The translations under genes and the position numbers were made by a program. This document shows, in pieces, positions 1 to 4,624 of a stretch of DNA of 5,906 nucleotides. How positions within the stretch are numbered: the stretch's first letter is position 1; each line of letters opens with the position of its first letter. Where the stretch lies: NCBI GenBank assembly GCA_025927935.1, contig JAICKM010000456.1:1-5906 (forward strand). The letters are read 5' to 3'. The notes under the pieces are model-generated. The model made no database searches. It saw only the letters and a list, made by a program, of their open reading frames with translations, and had not been told where the DNA came from. The stretch is from Chloroflexia bacterium (GTDB taxonomy: Bacteria > Chloroflexota > Chloroflexia > QHBQ01 > JADMIH01).

Positions 1-267
1 ATTCGCTATCTGAACTTGCCGGTCGAACACGGCATCCTGGTCGTCTCGCTGGAGCCGGGCAGCCCCGCCGAACGCGCCGGGCTGCGCGAGGGCGATGTCA
101 TCATCGGCTACAACGATCAGCCCGTGGCGGGCATCGACGCCTTGCACCGGCTGCTGACCGACCAACTGGTGGGCGTGGACTCCACGCTGCACATCGTGCG
201 CCGCACCGAGAAGCGGGATTTGCGCGTAGTGCCCACGGAGTCCCGCCCACAGGCTGGCGCGGGCTGA
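1..267 (+). CDS. C-terminal PDZ domain of a probable HtrA-like serine protease (5' truncated)
   Basis: The reading frame is open from base 1, so only the last 88 residues are visible. They form one PDZ domain. A GILVV strand (residues 11-15) matches the peptide-carboxylate-binding loop region, followed by EPGSPAERAGLREGDVI, the conserved PDZ core of HtrA/DegP proteases. The leading phrase YLNLPVEHGILVV is typical of the junction between the trypsin-like domain and the PDZ domain in periplasmic or membrane HtrA proteins. There the PDZ domain recognises C-termini of misfolded substrates. The protein ends with a short polar tail. The catalytic His-Asp-Ser domain lies outside the window, so protease activity is inferred. 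Other PDZ proteins (S41 or site-2 proteases) are possible but fit the preceding phrase less well. A TTG at 16 is an internal codon, not a start. The gene converges on the D-aminopeptidase gene. Confidence 0.8.
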   Translation: MRYLNLPVEHGILVVSLEPGSPAERAGLREGDVIIGYNDQPVAGIDALHRLLTDQLVGVDSTLHIVRRTEKRDLRVVPTESRPQAGAG

Positions 268-289
268 GCCGGCACCAAATCATATATGC

Positions 290-325
290 GAGGGGCGGTC
301 CGTCTTTGCAAGCGGGTCGCCCCTC
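290..325. terminator. GC-rich hairpin between convergent genes, probable bidirectional terminator
   Basis: GAGGGGCG at 290-297 pairs perfectly with CGCCCCTC at 318-325. The stem extends inward to 302/313 with two G-T pairs, leaving a loop of about 10 nt. It sits between two convergent stop codons (267 on +, 330 on -), where a shared terminator is expected. There is no clean T-run on either side: TGTGCTAG follows on + and GCATATATGATTT on -. Termination strength is therefore uncertain, although T-poor hairpins are common in GC-rich genomes. Confidence 0.6.
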
Positions 326-329
326 TGTG

Positions 330-1139
330 CTAGAGGTAGAACTGCTTCCAGGCCGTCCACCAGTCGTCGGCCCGCGAGACCAGGCGGCGCGGGTCCACGA
401 TCTCGACGCCGCGCTTATTGCGGTACGGCTCCACCCGGTCTGGCGTGGCGACTTCGACCATTATCTCGCAGGGATTGCCGGGGTTGTACGGGGGCACGGC
501 CTTGAGGTCGGCCAGGGTGCGCGCCGCCGCCTCCTCGATCATCTGGCGGGCGCGCACCGGCGGGATCTGCCGCGCAGTGTAGCGGCCCAACCCCTGCTTG
601 ACGGCCACCGTGGTCAGGCCGGCACCGAGCAGGGCGCGCGCCTCGTCGCAGGTGGCCTGGTCGCCGGTCACGAGCAGCACCGGGCAGTTCCAGGTGCCGC
701 ACAGCGCGGCGTTGATGCCCGTCTCGCCCACCAGCACGCCGTTGAACCAGAGATTGTGCCACGCCTCGCTCGACACGGTGTGGCTGAGCACGCCGTCGGG
801 CGTGCCCGCCCGCGCGTGCATACCGATGAACAGTGCCGCGTCGCAGCCCGCCTCCAGCGCGCCGGTGTAGCCGGTCCAGCTTTGCTGCACCACCCATTCG
901 CAGCCGGGGTCCAGCATCTCCGGCACCAGGCTGTTAAAGGTCCACCCGCCCCCGGCACCATGGCAGTCCATCACGATGATCTCGGTCGCGCCCCCGGCCC
1001 GCGCGCCGCGCACCGCCGCGTTGATCTCTTCGGTATACAGCCGCCGGCACTCTTCGTACAGCGGCTCCCCGCCGTTGACCTGCTGCCACTTAACGACGCC
1101 GGAGACGCCTTCCATATCGCTGATAATGTGAACGCGCAT
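330..1139 (-). CDS. dppA: D-aminopeptidase, DppA family (peptidase M55)
   Basis: The 269-residue product is full length for the family (Bacillus DppA is about 274). DppA-type enzymes are binuclear zinc, ring-forming cytoplasmic peptidases. They release N-terminal D-amino acids, for example from D-Ala-D-Ala and D-Ala-Gly-Gly. All the family's key residues are visible: Asp8 and Glu10 in SDMEG, His60 in MDCHG, His108 in GMHARAGTPDG, His120 in LSH (the putative catalytic His), and Glu139 in VGETG. VAVKQGLGRYTAR (178-190) is also a family hallmark. There is no signal peptide. The ATG at 1139 is supported by a GGGAGGAG Shine-Dalgarno just upstream and by homology starting at residue 1. No dipeptide ABC transporter gene lies next to it, unlike the Bacillus dpp operon, so here it stands alone. 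A role in recycling peptidoglycan-derived D-Ala peptides is inference. Confidence 0.93.
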   Translation of the reverse strand: MRVHIISDMEGVSGVVKWQQVNGGEPLYEECRRLYTEEINAAVRGARAGGATEIIVMDCHGAGGGWTFNSLVPEMLDPGCEWVVQQSWTGYTGALEAGCDAALFIGMHARAGTPDGVLSHTVSSEAWHNLWFNGVLVGETGINAALCGTWNCPVLLVTGDQATCDEARALLGAGLTTVAVKQGLGRYTARQIPPVRARQMIEEAAARTLADLKAVPPYNPGNPCEIMVEVATPDRVEPYRNKRGVEIVDPRRLVSRADDWWTAWKQFYL

Positions 1140-1142
1140 GTG

Positions 1143-1150
1143 CTCCTCCC
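1143..1150 (-). promoter_or_regulatory. Shine-Dalgarno site of the D-aminopeptidase gene
   Basis: On the minus strand GGGAGGAG precedes ATG with a CAC spacer. The spacing is short, but the match to the anti-SD is strong and fixes the start at 1139. I could not identify a convincing -35/-10 pair upstream, although an AT-richer patch (TTTTATCGGGTTTATAT on the minus strand) lies immediately before the site. Confidence 0.7.
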
Positions 1151-1181
1151 ATATAAACCCGATAAAACGGCTATCCGGCCT

Positions 1182-1290
1182 CAGCCGCCTGTCCCCTACC
1201 CCGTGTCACTCTGGGCACAGCGAAGAGTCTCGTCTCTTCGCCTACAAGACGGAGATTCTTCGCTGCGCTCAGAATGACTGATCCTGGTGG
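1182..1290. repeat. Palindromic dispersed repeat, copy 1 of a tandem pair
   Basis: This copy matches the second copy 119 bp downstream without any indel, from CAGCCGCCT at its left edge to GATCC-GG-GG at its right. Inside it lies an imperfect inverted repeat. The 27-nt arm at 1205-1231 matches the reverse complement of 1252-1278 at 23 of 27 positions, with a 20-nt loop, so it can fold into a long hairpin. The right arm contains TTCTTCGCTGCGCTCAGAA, the core of a motif that I recall being scattered through many GC-rich environmental bacterial genomes, often Chloroflexota. It lies upstream of the D-aminopeptidase gene and downstream of the LysM gene. It carries no gene of its own. Confidence 0.88.
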
Positions 1291-1300
1291 ACCAGCGACG

Positions 1301-1409
1301 CAGCCGCCTATCACCCATCCGGTGTCACTCTGAGTGCAGTGAAGAGTCTCGTTGTTTCACCGACAAGACGGAGATTCTTCGCTGCGCTCAGAATGACTGA
1401 TCCCGGCGG
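1301..1409. repeat. Palindromic dispersed repeat, copy 2 of a tandem pair
   Basis: This is the second unit of the tandem repeat with period 119 bp. Arms at 1324-1350 and 1371-1397 are complementary at 23 of 27 positions; three of the four differences are G-T wobbles in RNA. The loop is 20 nt (1351-1370). The right arm is identical in both copies, while the left arms and loops have diverged. That fits an old duplication, or a conserved right arm. The rest of this gene-free stretch (1410-1531) is GC-rich sequence in which I see nothing recognisable. Open frames crossing the repeat translate to peptides such as VILSAAKNL, which are spurious. Confidence 0.88.
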
Positions 1410-1531
1410 GGCGCAGCGCCCGGCACCGCACGCGCGCCCCGCCCGCGCTGGGTTCCGCGTAGACAGCAGGCGCGAACAGGCGGATATGATAGCTTGCGAG
1501 AAAGCGGAAAGCAAACAGGGCCGGCACCGGC

Positions 1532-1557
1532 GGGCCGCGCCCCGGAGAGCGCGGCCC
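1532..1557 (-). terminator. Probable terminator hairpin of the LysM gene
   Basis: GGGCCGCGC (1532-1540) and GCGCGGCCC (1549-1557) form a perfect 9-bp stem with an 8-nt loop, starting 6 nt beyond the LysM stop codon on the minus strand. After the hairpin the minus strand reads through GCCGGTGCCGG and then TGTTTGCTTTCC. The T-rich stretch is therefore displaced, and this is not a textbook intrinsic terminator. Confidence 0.55.
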
Positions 1558-1563
1558 CGGCGA

Positions 1564-1974
1564 CTACATCCCTTCTGGGACGCTGGGGATGAACAGTTGG
1601 TCGCCCGGCTGGATGTTCTTCGGGTCGTCAAGCTGGTTCAGCCGGGTGAGATCGTCCACGGTCGAACCCAGGCGCAGGGCGATGTCGGCGAGCGACTCGC
1701 CGGTCTGCACAATATAGGTGGTCATCTCGGCGCCGCGCGCCACCGGCTGCCCGGTGGGGCCGACGGGGGTGGTGCCGCCCGGCCCGGTCGCGGGGATGCG
1801 TAACTCGCGGCCCACCTCCAGATGCTCCGGGTCCTGGAGATAATTCAGCGTCGCCAGGGCATCGACGGAGGTGTGGTAGCGCTCGGCAATGGCCGCCAGG
1901 GTGTCACCCGGCTGGACGGCATAGGTGAACTCGTCCCCGGTGGGATTATCGCGTTGGCTGGCTACGCTAGCCAT
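1564..1974 (-). CDS. Small protein with two LysM domains and no signal peptide
   Basis: The 136-residue protein is almost entirely two LysM modules: residues 17-61 (FTYAVQPGDTLAAIAERYHT to LRIP) and 86-130 (TTYIVQTGESLADIALRLGS to LFIP). They are joined by a Gly/Pro/Thr-rich linker. LysM domains bind N-acetylglucosamine-containing glycans such as peptidoglycan. Each module shows the usual YxVQxGxxLxxIAxR start, an LN-containing middle and a PGD/VGR-x-L-x-IP end. The ATG at 1974 is chosen because AAAGGAGT sits 7 nt upstream. An ATG 22 codons earlier (2040) would add only an Arg-rich stretch with no Shine-Dalgarno. No signal peptide, membrane helix, lipobox or catalytic domain is visible, so export is unexplained. 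It could be a cytoplasmic adaptor, a peptidoglycan-precursor sensor, or secreted by a non-Sec route. It is divergent from the kinase gene. Confidence 0.9.
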   Translation of the reverse strand: MASVASQRDNPTGDEFTYAVQPGDTLAAIAERYHTSVDALATLNYLQDPEHLEVGRELRIPATGPGGTTPVGPTGQPVARGAEMTTYIVQTGESLADIALRLGSTVDDLTRLNQLDDPKNIQPGDQLFIPSVPEGM

Positions 1975-1981
1975 GAAACAG

Positions 1982-1989
1982 ACTCCTTT
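1982..1989 (-). promoter_or_regulatory. Shine-Dalgarno site fixing the LysM start
   Basis: The minus strand reads AAAGGAGT followed by a 7-nt spacer and the ATG at 1974. This near-ideal site is the reason for rejecting the longer frame beginning at 2040. Confidence 0.82.
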
Positions 1990-2090
1990 CGCGCGGGCTG
2001 GACGCCGGCCCAGTCGCATCCCGGCGGGCCGGAGTGGCAAATTGCCGCGCCGTTAGCCCCGCCACACATAGGGTTGTGCTTTTAGAACGG

Positions 2091-2106
2091 ACGCCGGGGC
2101 CGGCGT
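2091..2106. repeat. Small GC palindrome in the divergent intergenic region
   Basis: ACGCCGG and CCGGCGT flank a GG centre, giving perfect 7-bp arms. It lies about 117 bp upstream of the LysM start within the 461-bp gene-free stretch 1975-2435. It could be an operator or a small transcript hairpin, but in such GC-rich DNA chance is a serious alternative. Confidence 0.35.
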
Positions 2107-2199
2107 ATCACGGCGGTTGCCGGCCCATCCAGGAGCGCAGGCGACGACGGCACGCCGGTTCGCGCTCGGTAGCCTCCCGTCGAACCTTACCGTCAGTTA

Positions 2200-2210
2200 T
2201 ACAAATTGTA
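2200..2210. promoter_or_regulatory. AT-rich palindrome between divergent LysM and kinase genes, possible operator
   Basis: TACAA-A-TTGTA is a perfect 11-bp palindrome inside an unusually AT-rich island (about 2196-2210) of otherwise GC-rich DNA. It lies upstream of the predicted kinase promoter and upstream of the LysM gene, where a shared regulator could bind. On the minus strand the island also contains TACAAT and TATAAC, both resembling -10 boxes, but I find no well-spaced -35. The regulatory role is inference. Confidence 0.3.
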
Positions 2211-2254
2211 GGCTGCGCAAGGCGTGTTTCTGACAGGATAGCAAGGTTTTTCGC

Positions 2255-2283
2255 TAGGCAGGAGGGCGGGGGCATGGTATAGT
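2255..2283 (+). promoter_or_regulatory. Candidate sigma70-like promoter of the kinase gene
   Basis: TAGGCA (2255-2260, 4 of 6 to the -35 consensus) and TATAGT (2278-2283, 5 of 6 to the -10) are separated by 17 bp. Transcription would start near 2290, leaving a leader of about 145 nt before the kinase ATG. I see no recognised riboswitch in that leader. Confidence 0.5.
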
Positions 2284-2423
2284 TTGAGTAGTAGCGGGGG
2301 TTCCGGCCCGATATGGCGCCGGGCATACCGCGACCCGCCGGATGGGCGCCTCGGAACGGATTCGAGACAGGTGGGCGGGGCGCAGGCATGATCGATCACG
2401 ACGCTACCAACCTCCAGTTGGCC

Positions 2424-2431
2424 GGAGGAGG
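2424..2431 (+). promoter_or_regulatory. Shine-Dalgarno site fixing the kinase start
   Basis: GGAGGAGG lies 4 nt before the ATG at 2436. The frame stays open upstream to an ATG at 2313, but that codon has no comparable site, and its extension (41 residues) precedes the normal beginning of the kinase fold. Confidence 0.75.
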
Positions 2432-2435
2432 GTCT

Positions 2436-4430
2436 ATGAGTGAATTGACCGGGAAGACGGTAGGCCGCTACCAGATCCTGGAACGTGTGGGCCGGGGCGG
2501 CATGGCCGAGGTCTATAAAGCCTACCAGCCGGCGCTGGACCGCTTTGTCGCCATCAAGGTCCTGAATCCCTTTCTGTTCGACGACGCGCGCAGCCGCGAA
2601 CGCTTCCGCCGCGAAGCGCGCGCCGTCGCCGCGCTGCGCCACCCCAACATCGTGCAGGTCTTCGACATCGACACCGAAGACGATATCCACTTCATGGTCA
2701 TGGAGTATATCGAGGGGCCGAGCCTGAAGGCGCTGCTGGAAGAGCACAGCCAGGCCGGGGCCGCGCTGAGCCTCGACCAGATCGGCGAAGTGGTCAGCGC
2801 CATCGGCGGCGCCCTGGGCCACGCGCACCGCCAGGGCCTGATCCACCGCGATATCAAGCCGCACAACATCATGTTCCTGCCCGACGGCCAACCGCTGCTG
2901 GCCGATTTCGGCATCGCGCAGATCATCGGCGCGCACGTCAGCGCGAGCGGGCTGCTGGCGGGCACCCCCGCCTACATGAGTCCGGAGCAGGGCCGCAGCG
3001 AGCCGCTGGACCCGCGCACCGATATCTACACGCTGGGCGTCGTGCTCTACGAGATGACCACCGGCCAGTTGCCCTACGACGCCGACACGCCGTTCGCCGT
3101 GATCCTGAAGCATATCAACGAGCCGGTGCCCGCGCCCCGCAGCGTGAACCCGACTATCGCTCCAGGGCTGGAGCGCGTGATTCTCAAGGCCATGGCGAAG
3201 ACGCGGGCGCACCGCTTCCAGACCGCCGACGAAATGGTGCGCGCCACGCAGGACGCGCTGGACGAAGCGCGAACCGCGGCGACCCATGTGCATGTCCCGC
3301 GCAGCACCGGGTGGGTCATGCCCGTGCCCGCCGTGGCCGATCCGGCCACGGCGCAACTGCCGCTGCCGCGCCCGCTGCACCTGGCGCCCGCGCCGCTGAC
3401 CGCCGATCTCGGCCCGGTGCCGGCATCCTTCGAGGACACGCTGCATGCCACCCTGTTCGATATCGGTGTGGCCGCTTATGAGCGCGGGGAATGGGCCGAG
3501 GCGGGCAGCCTGCTGGCCGAGGTCGTGCGCCGCCGGCCCGATTATGCGCGGGGTGGGCAACCGGCCGCCATGCTGCTGGCCCAGGCGGTGGGCCGCCGGC
3601 CCGACTACACGCGGCCCGCGCCGGACGCCGGCCCGCAGCCGTTCGACCGCACCGAGCAAGCGGCGAACATCCCCCCCACCGCGACCGCCACACTGCCGGT
3701 GGATTACCCGCCCACGCACACCAGCATCGCGGAGACCATGCCGGTGCCCCTTGCCCTGGGCACCGGCATGGTGGCGCAACTCACCGGCATGATCAGCCCG
3801 CTGCCGCCGCCCGAGCAGCCGGTCGCGCCGCCCGCCATACGGCAAGACGCCTCCGCTACGCCGCTAGAGCAGCCTGCGCCGGCGGCTGAACGCGCGGCAG
3901 CGCCGCGCCACCCGGCGGCCACGCCGGCCCAATGGCTGGCCCCGGCACGGCGGCGGCCCTCCCGGCTCCTGGCGGTGCCGGCCCTGGTCGTCTGCGCGCT
4001 GCTCAGCGCCTACGGGTGGAACAGCCTGGGGGCCGATCCGGCCAGGCCCCCGGTCGCCACCCCGGCCCCGCTGAGTACGTCGTTGTCCGCGCGGGTCGCT
4101 CCCGCCGCGCCCCAAGGCGATAGCCGCCTGGCCGTGCCCCTGAGCACGCCGGTCCCACCCGCCCGCGAGGTGGCCCTGGCCCGCGCCCGGATCACGCTGC
4201 TGACGCAGGCGGGGGAAGCCGATCTGGTCCCGACGGCCACCACGAATCTGAAGGCGGCGCTCGGCCACCAGGCCCTGGCCGTCCGCCAGGCCCGCGCCCA
4301 CGCCGCGCTCCTGGCCCGCGCCGGCGAAACGCTCACGCCGGAGGCGGCGTCCGCACCTGCCGCCGCCGCGGAGGAGGCCGATAGCGCCCCCGCTCCGTTA
4401 GGCGGCACCCCCACCGCCCAGCGCCAGTAG
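2436..4430 (+). CDS. Membrane-anchored PknB-type Ser/Thr protein kinase with TPR-like segment and no PASTA repeats
   Basis: The 664-residue protein phosphorylates Ser/Thr of target proteins from the cytoplasmic side. The kinase domain spans about 12-275 and looks active: Gly-rich loop VGRGGMAEVY (18-27), Lys41 in VAIK, Glu60 of helix C, catalytic HRDIKPHN (137-144, Asp139), DFG (157-159), GTPAYMSPE (176-184), Asp196 in DIYTLG and Arg260. Thr177 and Ser169/171 in the activation segment are possible autophosphorylation sites. Residues 338-393 resemble a degenerate TPR with a partial internal duplication. A Pro/Thr/Ala-rich linker (about 395-505) leads to RRR and one hydrophobic helix (about 509-528). 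The outer C-terminal part (529-664) is Ala/Pro-rich with a predicted helical stretch at about 577-630, and contains no PASTA, NHL or other sensor domain that I recognise. A GC hairpin follows the stop. The ligand is unknown. Confidence 0.95.
   Translation: MSELTGKTVGRYQILERVGRGGMAEVYKAYQPALDRFVAIKVLNPFLFDDARSRERFRREARAVAALRHPNIVQVFDIDTEDDIHFMVMEYIEGPSLKALLEEHSQAGAALSLDQIGEVVSAIGGALGHAHRQGLIHRDIKPHNIMFLPDGQPLLADFGIAQIIGAHVSASGLLAGTPAYMSPEQGRSEPLDPRTDIYTLGVVLYEMTTGQLPYDADTPFAVILKHINEPVPAPRSVNPTIAPGLERVILKAMAKTRAHRFQTADEMVRATQDALDEARTAATHVHVPRSTGWVMPVPAVADPATAQLPLPRPLHLAPAPLTADLGPVPASFEDTLHATLFDIGVAAYERGEWAEAGSLLAEVVRRRPDYARGGQPAAMLLAQAVGRRPDYTRPAPDAGPQPFDRTEQAANIPPTATATLPVDYPPTHTSIAETMPVPLALGTGMVAQLTGMISPLPPPEQPVAPPAIRQDASATPLEQPAPAAERAAAPRHPAATPAQWLAPARRRPSRLLAVPALVVCALLSAYGWNSLGADPARPPVATPAPLSTSLSARVAPAAPQGDSRLAVPLSTPVPPAREVALARARITLLTQAGEADLVPTATTNLKAALGHQALAVRQARAHAALLARAGETLTPEAASAPAAAAEEADSAPAPLGGTPTAQRQ
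3510..3614 (+). repeat. Partial tandem duplication inside the kinase TPR-like segment
   Basis: The 42-nt stretches 3510-3551 and 3573-3614 are identical at 35 of 42 bases, with a period of 63 nt (21 codons). They encode LLAEVVRRRPDYAR (residues 359-372) and LLAQAVGRRPDYTR (380-393). The first follows AAYERGEWAEAG, a TPR helix-A-like sequence. The second has a shortened segment before it instead of a full 34-residue unit. This looks like a duplicated or eroded TPR. Confidence 0.75.
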
Positions 4431-4439
4431 CGGCCACGT

Positions 4440-4486
4440 CGCCGGGCGGCTGCGTCACGCGATGGGCGCGGTGCAGCCGCCCGGCG
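4440..4486 (+). terminator. Strong hairpin terminator after the kinase gene
   Basis: GCCGGGCGGCTGC (4441-4453) and GCAGCCGCCCGGC (4473-4485) are perfectly complementary. A further C-G pair at 4440/4486 gives a 14-bp stem around a 19-nt loop. It starts 10 nt past the kinase stop and is followed by TTCGTCTCG, a weak T-rich tail. Its position before a new promoter supports termination. Confidence 0.72.
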
Positions 4487-4549
4487 TTCGTCTCGCCGGC
4501 AAGCAATCCCCCACCGGCGATACCCCTCCCCAGCAGGACCAATAGGCTA

Positions 4550-4579
4550 TTGTCCGGCCCTGGCGGAGTTCGCTATACT
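4550..4579 (+). promoter_or_regulatory. Sigma70-like promoter of the secreted protein gene
   Basis: TTGTCC (4550-4555) and TATACT (4574-4579) are separated by 18 bp. Both boxes are close to the housekeeping consensus, and they stand out in GC-rich sequence. Transcription would begin near 4586, about 40 nt before the ATG. This makes the secreted protein gene an independent unit from the kinase. Confidence 0.62.
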
Positions 4580-4616
4580 CAGCGCGAGGGTCCACGATCA
4601 CGCAACGACCAGCAGC

Positions 4617-4622
4617 GGAGGG
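4617..4622 (+). promoter_or_regulatory. Shine-Dalgarno-like site before the secreted protein gene
   Basis: GGAGGG lies only 2 nt before the first ATG (4625) and 11 nt before the in-frame ATG at 4634; a third in-frame ATG follows at 4637. The spacing to 4625 is tight, so translation may begin at 4634 or 4637. Either choice keeps the signal peptide intact. Confidence 0.5.
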
Positions 4623-4624
4623 AT

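Noticed and set aside
306..1277. Long + strand open frame opposite the D-aminopeptidase gene
   Set aside because: It is the antisense shadow of a gene with clear M55 motifs. Its product is His/Arg/Ala-rich with no domain, and its end runs into the palindromic repeat. High GC content makes such long shadows common.
1182..1409. CRISPR array
   Set aside because: There are only two units, the period is 119 bp, and each unit is itself a long palindrome. There are no short repeats with unique spacers and no cas genes.
1311..1631. Minus-strand frame containing SVILSAAKNL
   Set aside because: This peptide is the translation of the palindromic repeat and recurs as a spurious protein in many genomes. 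The frame also overlaps the 3' end of the LysM gene.
1975..2040. 22-residue N-terminal extension of the LysM protein
   Set aside because: It would read through the excellent AAAGGAGT site of the 1974 start. It is Arg-rich, not hydrophobic, so it does not supply a signal peptide.
2313..2435. N-terminal extension of the kinase from the ATG at 2313
   Set aside because: There is no Shine-Dalgarno at 2313. The extension is Gly/Pro/Arg-rich and lies outside the kinase fold, whereas 2436 has a GGAGGAGG site at 4 nt.
2193..3845. 550-residue minus-strand open frame opposite the kinase gene
   Set aside because: It overlaps a kinase with every catalytic motif. The translation is low-complexity Arg/Gly/His/Ala-rich without recognisable domains, and it arises from GC-rich codon usage on the other strand.
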